From Verrucomicrobiota bacterium (GTDB taxonomy: Bacteria; Verrucomicrobiota; Kiritimatiellia; CAIQIC01; JAGNIJ01): a stretch of 64,000 bases of DNA. Below the pieces are notes generated by a model. It saw only the letters and a list, made by a program, of their open reading frames with translations, did no database searches and was not told the DNA's origin. Below, in pieces: positions 48,517 through 56,809 of the stretch. The stretch is from assembly GCA_022710725.1 (NCBI GenBank), contig JAKLGK010000003.1, positions 310,001 through 374,000 on the forward strand. Reading direction: 5' to 3'. A program made the translations under genes and the position numbers. Position 1 is the first letter of the stretch; the number at the start of each line of letters is the position of its first letter.

Positions 48517-50223
48517 TTATACGTCCAAGTGCGTCTTCTCCAGCATCTTGCCCAGCTTCTGGATCACCTGCTTCTCCTTCCGCTCGTCGAACTCCAGGAT
48601 TTCCTTCAGGCCCAGGGCCAGATGCGGGATGTACATCTCGATATAGCTGCGCTTGCGCTCGACCTCGGCCTGGCGCCGCCGCCGGCTCAAGTACACCGAG
48701 AGCTGCCGCCCGCATTCCTGGAGCGCGTACGTGAATTCCTTGAGGATCTCCGGGTAGTGCGCGATCGCCTCCTTGCTCTCGCTCGTGAACGGCACCCATA
48801 CGCTCGCCATGTGCAGCAGGATGACCATCGGCCCGACCGGCAGCCCGCCCTTCGGCTGGGCCAATCCGTAGGTCTTCCAGTTGACGTCCGTGACCGCCTC
48901 GGTCATGCCGCAGGCGCCCCCCTGGTACAGCAGCGGGACCCGGTTCGCAAAGCGCAGCACGCGGACCGGCTCCTCGGCGCCCAGTTCCTGGTTCTCGCCC
49001 GGCTTGGCGTAGGCCAGCCCGACCTCGACCTGGAACGGGTTGCCGCGGTAGACCTCGGGTTCGCGCGTGACCGCCGTGTAGAAGTCCGCCGCGATCTCCT
49101 TCTTCAGGCCCGCGAGGATCTGCGCCTCGCCGATCGGCGAGAGACAGTCGGTGGGCGGCCGCATGAGTTTCGTTTCCTGGATCGCCTTGTAGAGCGCCTC
49201 GCTTTCCTGGTGCGCGATCCGCGTCGGATTGGCCTTCGGATTCAGCCCCGCTCTCTCGCAGATCTCCAGCGCCGACCGGTCCCCGACGCGCGAGAAGTCC
49301 GTCGTCAGCGCAGAGCGCAGCGTGCGCGCGGCCGTCCCCTTGAGCATCTGCATCAGGAGCCCGAGTTCCACGCCGTGCGGGTGCGGCTTGATCTCCGTCG
49401 GCGGCTCGGGCAGCCTGTTGACCGCGCGGGCGTAGGTAACGGCCGACGCGGCGGACGTCGACTCGGCCTCGGCTCCCTCCCCCTTTCCCTTTCCGCCTTC
49501 CGCCTTGCCTTTCAACGCCAGCCGGTAATGCAGCTGCAGATGCGGGTTCACGATCGCGCACTGCTTGATGTACTCGTCCACGGAGAGCTTCCCGCGCACG
49601 TAGGCGGCCTCCATGACGATCTCCACGCCGGTGCCGTGCTTGTACTCGATGGGCCTGCCGGGCTTCCCCTCTTCGTTCACCGGCAGGAACACGGGGAGCC
49701 AGTCCGTCTCCTCCTCCGTCAGGATCGCCGGCTTGTTGGCCCGGGTGTCGATCTGCACCTCCATGTGGTGGGCCATTTTCGAGCCCTTGACCTTGGACAG
49801 AATGCGCGTCGAGGCGCCGGTGGTCAGCTGGCCGTACATGCCGGCCGCGCTGATGCCGATGCCCTGCTGGCCGCGGGACATGCGGAGCCGGTGAAACTTG
49901 GAGCCGTAGAGGAGCTTGGCGAAGATGCGGGGGATCTGCGCCTTCACAATGCCGGGCCCGTTGTCGGTCACGCTCACCTTGAACCGGTCCTCGGCCAACT
50001 GGGTGATGTCCACGCCGATCTCCGGCAGGATCCCCGCCTCCTCGCAGGCGTCCAGCGAGTTGTCCACGGCCTCCTTGACCGCGGTCAGGAGCGCCTTGCG
50101 CGGGCTGTCGAAGCCGAGCAGGTGCCGGTTCTTCAGGAAGAATTCAGAGACGGAGATCTCGCGCTGCTTCTGCGCCATGCTCTCCGCGGTCTCCGCCACC
50201 GGCACTTTGCGCTCTCTGGCCAT
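48517..50223 (-). CDS. top6B: DNA topoisomerase VI subunit B (GHKL ATPase)
   Basis: ATPase subunit of topoisomerase VI, 568 residues. The GHKL fold is complete: [18 protein letters not shown] (N box), [17 protein letters not shown] (G1) and [16 protein letters not shown] (G2). An insertion rich in Lys, Gly, Glu and Ala (about residues 240-260) precedes the H2TH region, which most homologues lack. The transducer domain has the switch lysine near [17 protein letters not shown] long helical end ([14 protein letters not shown]) ties to subunit A. Gene order B then A, as in archaea. Confidence 0.9.
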   Translation of the reverse strand: MARERKVPVAETAESMAQKQREISVSEFFLKNRHLLGFDSPRKALLTAVKEAVDNSLDACEEAGILPEIGVDITQLAEDRFKVSVTDNGPGIVKAQIPRIFAKLLYGSKFHRLRMSRGQQGIGISAAGMYGQLTTGASTRILSKVKGSKMAHHMEVQIDTRANKPAILTEEETDWLPVFLPVNEEGKPGRPIEYKHGTGVEIVMEAAYVRGKLSVDEYIKQCAIVNPHLQLHYRLALKGKAEGGKGKGEGAEAESTSAASAVTYARAVNRLPEPPTEIKPHPHGVELGLLMQMLKGTAARTLRSALTTDFSRVGDRSALEICERAGLNPKANPTRIAHQESEALYKAIQETKLMRPPTDCLSPIGEAQILAGLKKEIAADFYTAVTREPEVYRGNPFQVEVGLAYAKPGENQELGAEEPVRVLRFANRVPLLYQGGACGMTEAVTDVNWKTYGLAQPKGGLPVGPMVILLHMASVWVPFTSESKEAIAHYPEILKEFTYALQECGRQLSVYLSRRRRQAEVERKRSYIEMYIPHLALGLKEILEFDERKEKQVIQKLGKMLEKTHLDV

Positions 50224-50292
50224 CGTCGTCTCCCGTGATGTTCAAAGCGGGATACCGTAGCGGGGCGAGAGGAAAGAGGAAAGAGGAAAGAG

Positions 50293-50425
50293 GAACCACA
50301 GAGGACGCAGAGGTCACGGAGGTAAACGGAGAAGCACCTGCGGATCGAGTAACTCGGGCTTCGCTCTCGTGTCTTTCGCGTCTTCCCCCTCCGGCCTCTG
50401 TGATCCTCCGTGTCCTCCGTGGTTC
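50293..50425. repeat. Type A palindromic repeat (long arms)
   Basis: About 30-base arms starting GAACCACAGAGGACGCAG and ending CCTCCGTGTCCTCCGTGGTTC with a few mismatches; the loop of about 70 bases is unique. Confidence 0.65.
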
Positions 50426-50507
50426 ACTTACGATCTTCCCCCGCCACTTCTTCTTGCCCCCCGCGCAGTTGCGGAGTATGACTTGGAACAGGCAGCCGGC
50501 TTGAAGC

Positions 50508-50523
50508 TGGCTCTATCACTGCA
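50508..50523 (+). promoter_or_regulatory. Candidate sigma54 promoter of the giant surface protein
   Basis: TGGCTC-TATCAC-TGCA keeps GG and GC exactly 10 bases apart and 9 of 12 consensus bases. Transcription would start about 30 bases before the ATG at 50562. Weaker than the sites at 33084 and 39853. Confidence 0.4.
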
Positions 50524-50561
50524 AGCCGGATGGGGTATATTTATTTACGGGAACAGGGACC

Positions 50562-53500
50562 ATGAAACGAATGTCCGGAAAAGCGCTTGACCCGAAGTGC
50601 GGCATCGTCTTCTGCCTTCTCCTGGCCATGCTGCTGCCGGCCCGCGCCCCGGCCCAGACCTCCGCTTATTCCGAGGTGAATATCGCCGGCTCGTTCAATG
50701 GCTGGAACACCACAACCCACAAGCTGACGCTGATCGCAAACAACACCTGGAGCGGCGATTTCTCGCTCACCAACCGCTCGTTCGAGTTCAAGTTCACCAC
50801 TCCCGGCTGGACGGCGAACTGGGGTGATAACAACCAGCCCAACACCAACCTCCAGATATCCGGTACCGGCGACTCCGGCGGGGCCAATATCAAGGTGACC
50901 AACGGCGTGGACAACGCCCTGCTTCGCTTCACGATCAACACCTCGACCCGTGAATACACGGCATTCCTGCTGAACAACGTCGGCACGAACCTGCTGCTCA
51001 ACGGGGGGTTCGAGACGCAGGGCAGCGCCAGTTACCTGGCGCGCTACTGGGCGCAGAACGAGCCCAACCTCCACGGTTATCGTTCGGGCGCCGGCGTGGA
51101 TCGCAGCGACTATGGGGGTGGCCACGGCGGAAGCTGGAAAGGCGCCATCCTGGGCGGCTGGGCGGGTTATGGCGGAAACGGCACGTTCTGGCAGGAAGCC
51201 CCCGTAGAACCCGGTCTTCCCTGCGCCGCCTCGGCCTGGTTCCTGGCCGAGGTCGGAACCTGGACGTCGGCCGTGCAGGAACTGCGGCTGGATTTCTTCG
51301 ATTTCAACAAGACCAATCTCCTGGCCTCCTACTCCACCAACCTCGCGGGCGTGACGACCTCGTGGTCCCAGTACAGCGTGACCGGGGCCGCGCCGGCGCA
51401 GGCCGCCTGGGCGCGCCTGGTGTTCAACGTCGCGGGCGCCGGAAACGACGGGTCGCTCCAGATGGACGACGCAGGCCTGTCGGCCACGGCCAATCTCCGC
51501 TCGGAGGATTTCAACGCCTGGGCCTACGCCTCCGGCGCGGACGGCAACTACCTGCGGGCCGGCTGGATGATCAACACCGGCCGCACGATTTCCGCCATCG
51601 GCACCCAGGAAATGGCCCGGTCCGGCTACGCCGCCTACCTCGCCAACCCCGGCGCCGCCACCAGCGGCGCGGGCTTCGTGCAGAGCCCCAAGTATCAGGA
51701 CGGCGTGGGGACGATCTCCTTCTGGTACCGGCACGGCAGCACGGACCTCGACGACGATCCGACCAATCCGGTGCACCTGCTCGTGCAGGTTTCGGCGGTC
51801 GGCGACTTCTGGACAACCGTCGGCGAGGTGCGCAACATCGTCAACATCAACTACCAGCAGGCGAACATCTACACCTACCAGGCCGACCCGCGCTACGTCC
51901 GCATCGTCCACGCCGGCGGCAGCACGAACCGGGTGCTGATCGACGATGTTTCCATCGGCCTGCCGGAAGTCGCGCCCCGCTACATGGACTTCAACGGCTG
52001 GGACTCGGCAGGCACCAACCTCGGCGCCCACACCTACCTGCAATGGCTGGTCCAGACCGGCCGCGTCTGGGACGTGGACGCTCACGAGGGCAAGTCCGCG
52101 TTCCTGCCCGGCAGTTCCACCACCGTGAACTTCGTGCGCTCGCCCTTCTTCGAGGGAGGGTACGGCACGATCTCCTTCCTCTATGCCCGCGGCACCAACG
52201 GCACGAGCCCGGCGCGGCTGCAGCTCGAGTACTCCGCCAACGGCACGAACTGGACGGTGCTTGAAACGATCGCGAACATCGTCAGCCCGTCGTACAGCGA
52301 GTACGAAAAGTACTTCTACAACCCCTTCCCCGCCTACGTGCGGATCTGCAACGTCACCAATCCGCCCGGGACCGCGGGCAACGTGCTGATCGACGAGGGC
52401 TTCGCCGGCGGGGTCACGCCGCCCGCCGGCTGGACCTTTTTCGGAATAAGCAGCACATATTCCTCCGCTGGAAACTTTGGCAGGGAGCCTCCATCGATCC
52501 GATTCACGAACAGTTGGATTACGACGCCCCCGCTTGTTAAACCGACTAATGTACTATACTGGACCAAGGGACAAGGCATAAATCCATCGTCGTACCTGCT
52601 CGTCGAAAGCACCAGCAACGATTCAACATGGGTGATCATCGCCTCGAACAGCGCCATCGGCAATACGGCGCGCATCTACACCAACGTGGTGTCTACCAAC
52701 GCGACCCGGCTCCGCTTCCGGTCTTTCAAGGCAGGCGGCAACCTGGCCTTCGACGACGTGATCGTCTATGGCCAGCCCGCGGCCGCCGGCTCGCCGCAGA
52801 ACCTGCTCCTGGACAACATCAGCATCGGCGAAGCCGACCTCGTGCGGTCCCAGAACTTCAATGAGTGGCCCACCTCCAGCAGTTACGGGAATTCCGAGTT
52901 CCAGGGCTGGACGGTGGTCAACGCCATCATCAACACGGAAAAAGCCGAGTCCGGGCAGGCCGCCCGGTTGCGCGACGGCTCCGATCCCAAGTACATCTTG
53001 AGCCCGTTCCTCGCCGAGGGGCTCGGCGCCGTCACCTTCGACTACCGCCGCTGGGACGACGGCACGGCCGTCAATTACCTCCTGCAGACCTCCACGAACG
53101 GGACGACCTGGACCAACCGGGACACGATCGCCGTGACGTCGAGCAATTACACCGAGTATTCCAGGTACTTCAACATCACCAACGGCGTATACGTCCGCCT
53201 CAACTGGTCCAACGGCAGCCGCCAGGTGTTGTTCGACAACATCGACTTGAGCGAGCCCGCCGCGCCGGCGACGGTCAACCTCTCGGGCACGCACGAGCCG
53301 TCGGCCCCGTACAGCAACGACACGGTGGCCCTGGTCGCCCAGGCCCTCGCCCTCAACGGCGCGCGCGGGATCAGCGTGACCTCCTACTACCGCGTCGGCA
53401 CGTCCGGCGCCTGGACGGCCGCCGGCACGATCCAGGACGGCTCGACGTACACCATCGTCAGCAACATCCCGGCCAAGCCCATCGGCACGATCGTCCAGTA

Positions 53501-55907
53501 CTACTTCAAGGCGTGGTTCGACGGCCCCGGCGCCGAGCTCTCCCGCCCCGTCTATTACCCCGCCAACACCAACTCGCCCCTCTGGTACGGCATCCCGCGC
53601 AACCCGCCGGGGAAGGTGTGGATCAACGAGATCGATTACCAGAGCCACGACTGGGACACGAACAACTGGGAGTTTATCGAGCTCGCCGGCGAGGCGGGGA
53701 TGAACATCAGCGGGTGGAAGATCGAGCTTCGGGACGGCAGCACCACCGCCTACGCGCTGTTTGACAGCTACACGATCCCGACGACCACGACGATACCCAG
53801 CGACACGAATGGATTCGGGTTCTTTGTGCTGGGTGGCGGCTCTCTCGCCTCCCCGCCACGGGACCTGTTGCTGACCAACTATCTGCATTTTCACCTGCCT
53901 GGCGCCGTGCGGCTGCTGAACGAGATGAACGGCCTCGAGTATTCGCTGTCCTACGACGGCTCCATCCCCACGTACGACCGTATCCCGGCCACCGATGAGG
54001 ACTTCTTCCCGCCCATGCTGGAAGCGGTCATTCTGACTGGGACGGGCGCATCCTATGAGCATTTTGAATGGTCAACGAACATGCCGCCCACCCCTGGCGC
54101 GGGCAATCCCGGCCAGCAGTTCGCCGAGCCGAGCGAATTCGCGGCGATCCCGACGAACCTGGTCTTCTCGTACATCCCGGACAGCTTCAGTCCGGATGCG
54201 CAGACCATGGTGATCAGCAACGCGGGCTCGCTGGCCCTGACCTACACCGTGACCACGAACGTCCCGTGGCTGACCGTAACGCCGACGTTCGGCAGCAACT
54301 TGGCGGTGGGCGCCAAGATCACCCACACGGTCTCTGTCAATACGGAGGGCCTGTTGGGCAACAAGTCGGGCGAGCTCGTTTTCACCGGCAACGCGGGGAA
54401 CAGCCCGTTCAGCGTGCCAGTCGCGTTGAACGAGACCGCCCTCGATACGGCCATCCTGTATTATGGTTTCGACGACTACCCCGGCGAAACGGCGTTCAAC
54501 GACGGCACGGCGGGCCTGCCGGGTAACCTGGGTTTCCAGAACGGCATCACGTGGTCGCCCGAGGGCGGCGGCGTGTCGCAGACCGCCGGCGACTTCGCCC
54601 TCGTCAGCACGGGCGGCCTGAACCACGCGCGGTCGACCGGCGCCGTGGCCGCCGTCCACAGCGTCACGCAATTCACGATCACGGGCTGGGTCAAGACCAC
54701 GGCCACGGGCGGGGTGCACCGCCTGTTCGGCAACCGCGCGAACACCGACGGGTTCGCGCTGATGACGTCCACCAACTACCAGAATCTCGCCCTGGTGAGC
54801 TCGGCGACGGGCGCTCCGGCGGCGGTGATCTCGACCAACAACACGTTGGCCACGGGCGCCTGGCGGTTCTTTGCTGTGACGTTCGACGGGACGAACAACA
54901 CGGCGGCAGCCGTGAAGTTCTATGGCGGCGCAACGAACCTGCCCTCGTTCCTCTCCGAGTCGCGTTCGCGCGGCGGGCTCGGTCCGACCGGCGTCTCCAC
55001 CGGGGCGGTCTTCGTCGCCGGCGACCTGGCCGGCGCGTTCGTCGGCTCGGTGGACGATTTCCGGTTCTACAGCGGGGTCAAGGACCTCATGAGCGTCGAG
55101 GCGATCCGCCGCGAGGCGCTCCAGGGCGGCTCGACCATCATCGCGCCGACCATCCTGTCCCAGCCGCAGAGCGCCACGGTGGACGTGTTCGACATCCTGG
55201 TCGTGGGCGTCACGGCCGAGGGCACCCCCAATCCCACCTACCAGTGGCGCAAGGGCGGGACGCCGCTCCCGGGCCAGACGGAAAACAGCATCACCTTCAA
55301 CCCGATCCTGCTGTCCGATGCCGGCACGTACGACGTCGTGGTCTCCAACGTGGCCGGCTGGGTGGTCAGTTCGCAGGCCTTGGTCGTGGTGCTCTCCGCG
55401 CCGGAGGTCGTGACCGCGCCCACCTCGGTGGTCGTGTACGCCGGCGAGACCGTGTACCTGCAGGTCAACGCGACGGGGACGCCTTCGATCCTGTACCAGT
55501 GGAAGAAGGCGGGCTCGGCGCTGCCCGGCGAGACGAATCCGCTGCTGACCCTGGTCAACGTCCAGACCAACCAGGCCGGTTCGTACAGCGTGACGCTGAC
55601 GAACCGGGTGACATTCTCCAACAGCGTGTCCGCCACGCTCACGGTCAAGGTGCTGAACATGGACGAGGGCGGCTGGATTCACAAGCCGGCGAGCACGTCG
55701 GGCGCCGTCCTGCGGTGGCCCGCGATCAGCAACCGCTGGTACGAGGTGTGGTGGAGCAGCAACCTGATGAACGGCGTCGAGGGCTTCGTGCCGGTGAACA
55801 CGAACCTGTCCCTCCAGGTCGGCACGAACTTCGTCGTGTTCACCGACACCGTCTACGGCATCGAGGGCCGCGGGTTCTACCAGATCCGGTCCCGGACCGG
55901 GCCGTAG
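50562..55907 (+). CDS. Giant secreted multidomain surface protein (1781 residues)
   Basis: An exported modular protein of unknown target. A signal peptide ends near residue 32 (ARAPAQT). Residues 33-135 resemble a glycogen-binding E-set domain (VNIAGSFNGWN). A carbohydrate-binding-like jelly roll follows at about 145-310. Four related jelly-roll units (FN-W...GTISF-Y pattern) cover about 315-905. A lamin-tail domain lies at about 1010-1180 (VWINEIDYQSHDWDTNNWEFIEL), a BACON-like domain at about 1190-1285, a LamG-like domain at about 1296-1516, two Ig-like repeats at about 1526-1695 (YQWRKGGTPLP, YQWKKAGSALPG) and the shared C-terminal module at 1700-1781 (WYEVWWSSNLMNG ... FYQIRS). No enzymatic domain is seen; adhesion or polysaccharide binding is inferred. 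Confidence 0.85.
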   Translation: MKRMSGKALDPKCGIVFCLLLAMLLPARAPAQTSAYSEVNIAGSFNGWNTTTHKLTLIANNTWSGDFSLTNRSFEFKFTTPGWTANWGDNNQPNTNLQISGTGDSGGANIKVTNGVDNALLRFTINTSTREYTAFLLNNVGTNLLLNGGFETQGSASYLARYWAQNEPNLHGYRSGAGVDRSDYGGGHGGSWKGAILGGWAGYGGNGTFWQEAPVEPGLPCAASAWFLAEVGTWTSAVQELRLDFFDFNKTNLLASYSTNLAGVTTSWSQYSVTGAAPAQAAWARLVFNVAGAGNDGSLQMDDAGLSATANLRSEDFNAWAYASGADGNYLRAGWMINTGRTISAIGTQEMARSGYAAYLANPGAATSGAGFVQSPKYQDGVGTISFWYRHGSTDLDDDPTNPVHLLVQVSAVGDFWTTVGEVRNIVNINYQQANIYTYQADPRYVRIVHAGGSTNRVLIDDVSIGLPEVAPRYMDFNGWDSAGTNLGAHTYLQWLVQTGRVWDVDAHEGKSAFLPGSSTTVNFVRSPFFEGGYGTISFLYARGTNGTSPARLQLEYSANGTNWTVLETIANIVSPSYSEYEKYFYNPFPAYVRICNVTNPPGTAGNVLIDEGFAGGVTPPAGWTFFGISSTYSSAGNFGREPPSIRFTNSWITTPPLVKPTNVLYWTKGQGINPSSYLLVESTSNDSTWVIIASNSAIGNTARIYTNVVSTNATRLRFRSFKAGGNLAFDDVIVYGQPAAAGSPQNLLLDNISIGEADLVRSQNFNEWPTSSSYGNSEFQGWTVVNAIINTEKAESGQAARLRDGSDPKYILSPFLAEGLGAVTFDYRRWDDGTAVNYLLQTSTNGTTWTNRDTIAVTSSNYTEYSRYFNITNGVYVRLNWSNGSRQVLFDNIDLSEPAAPATVNLSGTHEPSAPYSNDTVALVAQALALNGARGISVTSYYRVGTSGAWTAAGTIQDGSTYTIVSNIPAKPIGTIVQYYFKAWFDGPGAELSRPVYYPANTNSPLWYGIPRNPPGKVWINEIDYQSHDWDTNNWEFIELAGEAGMNISGWKIELRDGSTTAYALFDSYTIPTTTTIPSDTNGFGFFVLGGGSLASPPRDLLLTNYLHFHLPGAVRLLNEMNGLEYSLSYDGSIPTYDRIPATDEDFFPPMLEAVILTGTGASYEHFEWSTNMPPTPGAGNPGQQFAEPSEFAAIPTNLVFSYIPDSFSPDAQTMVISNAGSLALTYTVTTNVPWLTVTPTFGSNLAVGAKITHTVSVNTEGLLGNKSGELVFTGNAGNSPFSVPVALNETALDTAILYYGFDDYPGETAFNDGTAGLPGNLGFQNGITWSPEGGGVSQTAGDFALVSTGGLNHARSTGAVAAVHSVTQFTITGWVKTTATGGVHRLFGNRANTDGFALMTSTNYQNLALVSSATGAPAAVISTNNTLATGAWRFFAVTFDGTNNTAAAVKFYGGATNLPSFLSESRSRGGLGPTGVSTGAVFVAGDLAGAFVGSVDDFRFYSGVKDLMSVEAIRREALQGGSTIIAPTILSQPQSATVDVFDILVVGVTAEGTPNPTYQWRKGGTPLPGQTENSITFNPILLSDAGTYDVVVSNVAGWVVSSQALVVVLSAPEVVTAPTSVVVYAGETVYLQVNATGTPSILYQWKKAGSALPGETNPLLTLVNVQTNQAGSYSVTLTNRVTFSNSVSATLTVKVLNMDEGGWIHKPASTSGAVLRWPAISNRWYEVWWSSNLMNGVEGFVPVNTNLSLQVGTNFVVFTDTVYGIEGRGFYQIRSRTGP

Positions 55908-55911
55908 GAAG

Positions 55912-55945
55912 CAACCGCGGATGACGCGGATTTCACGGATATTCC
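55912..55945. repeat. Partial type B repeat
   Basis: AACCGCGGATGACGCGGATTTCACGGAT, only the left arm; the right arm appears replaced by a type C element starting at 55971. Confidence 0.5.
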
Positions 55946-55970
55946 GACAAGGGCCCGGCGGGGCCGAGGG

Positions 55971-56044
55971 GAACCGCGAATGGACGCGAATTAACGCGAA
56001 GGGGGAATCTGTTTCGCGCCTTTCGCGTGTTTCGTAGTTTCCCG
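55971..56044. repeat. Type C palindromic repeat (CGCGAA)
   Basis: GAACCGCGAATGGACGCGAATT on the left, TTTCGCGTGTTTCGTAGTTTC on the right, imperfect pairing. The whole stretch 55908-56165 (258 bases) holds only this, the partial type B element and an unremarkable 120 bases. Confidence 0.5.
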
Positions 56045-56165
56045 CCGATGACGTAGATGATTGTGGATTGGCTTTCCCCTTACGTGATGGTTAACTGGGC
56101 TTGTGAGTGCATCCGGTGTCAGACAAGGCCGGTATGGGGCGGTTGCTCGCGCCCACGGTTGCGAT

Positions 56166-56303
56166 ATGGACCTTCTGGCCGAGCACATGAAGCTGACGCC
56201 TTCCGAGCGGATAGCGAGGCATCGCAGGGCCGTGCAGACAGCGGCCCTGCTGCGTCGAGCCGTCGAACGCCGCGCCGCAGCCCATGCACGCCGCCATGCC
56301 TGA
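56166..56303 (+). CDS. Small basic protein paired with nucleotidyltransferase
   Basis: A 45-residue protein, MDLLAEHMKLTPSERIARHRRA-like, helical and Arg-rich. Small genes of this kind (LTPEERLxRH pattern) precede minimal nucleotidyltransferases in many genomes as the partner of a toxin-antitoxin-like pair. Its stop overlaps the next start (ATGCCTGA). Rated low because so short and because its partner is broken. Confidence 0.4.
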   Translation: MDLLAEHMKLTPSERIARHRRAVQTAALLRRAVERRAAAHARRHA

Positions 56304-56783
56304 TTTTGAATCCATCCTCAAGAGGCTGATGGATTCCCGGGTTCGATTCGTGGTTATCGGGGGCTACGCGGCCGTGGCCCATGGGGTCCCCCTGCTGACC
56401 CAGGATGTCGATATCTGCGCGCGCTTTTCCGTGGGAAACCTGCTGCGATTACAGCAGGCTTTGGCCGATCTTCACCCCACGCATCGAATGACCCGGGATC
56501 GGAGACCCCTTCAATTGACGGCCGCTTCATGCCGCGGCTTGAAAAACTTTTCTTGAGCACGGATTGGGGCGTTTTAGACTGTCTGGGGTCCGTGGCCGGC
56601 ATCGGCGATTATTCCGCGGTATTTAGAAACAGCCTGAAGCTCGAACTGGGCTTTGGAACTTGCCGGATCCTATCCTTGGCGGCCTTGATCAAGTCCAAGA
56701 GCGTGATGGACCGTCCTCGTGACCGCGAAGCGGTGTTGCTCCTTAAAGTGATTCGCGAAGCCCAGCATCGCCGCGCCCCATAG
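56296..56783 (+). pseudogene. Minimal nucleotidyltransferase (MNT/AbiEii-like), frameshifted
   Basis: Homologues are about 160 residues long in a single frame. The first frame (from MPDFESILKRLMDS, with FVVIGGYAAVAHGV, the GG...DxD nucleotidyltransferase start, then TQDVDICAR) ends at a stop after CRGLKNFS near 56556. The remainder (LFLSTDWGVLDCLGSV, then RILSLAALIKSKSVMDRPRD) continues in another frame. The join falls at AAAAACTTTTC around 56541-56551, so one base appears lost from a homopolymer. This is either decay or an assembly error. The third acidic residue is not clear in the remnant. Convergent with the gspK-like gene. Confidence 0.7.
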
Positions 56784-56809
56784 CCGGGGCGATGTCATGT
56801 GGGGCGGGA

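Larger units (their letters stand above)
50224..50561. other. Gene-free gap before the giant surface protein
   Basis: 338 bases. Holds an A/G-rich stretch (50268-50292), a type A repeat (50293-50425) and a candidate sigma54 promoter (50508-50523). No credible gene. Confidence 0.6.

Noticed and set aside
56774..56791. CGCCCC/GGGGCG hairpin between the nucleotidyltransferase remnant and gspK-like gene
   Set aside because: Short, no T tract; not supported as a terminator.
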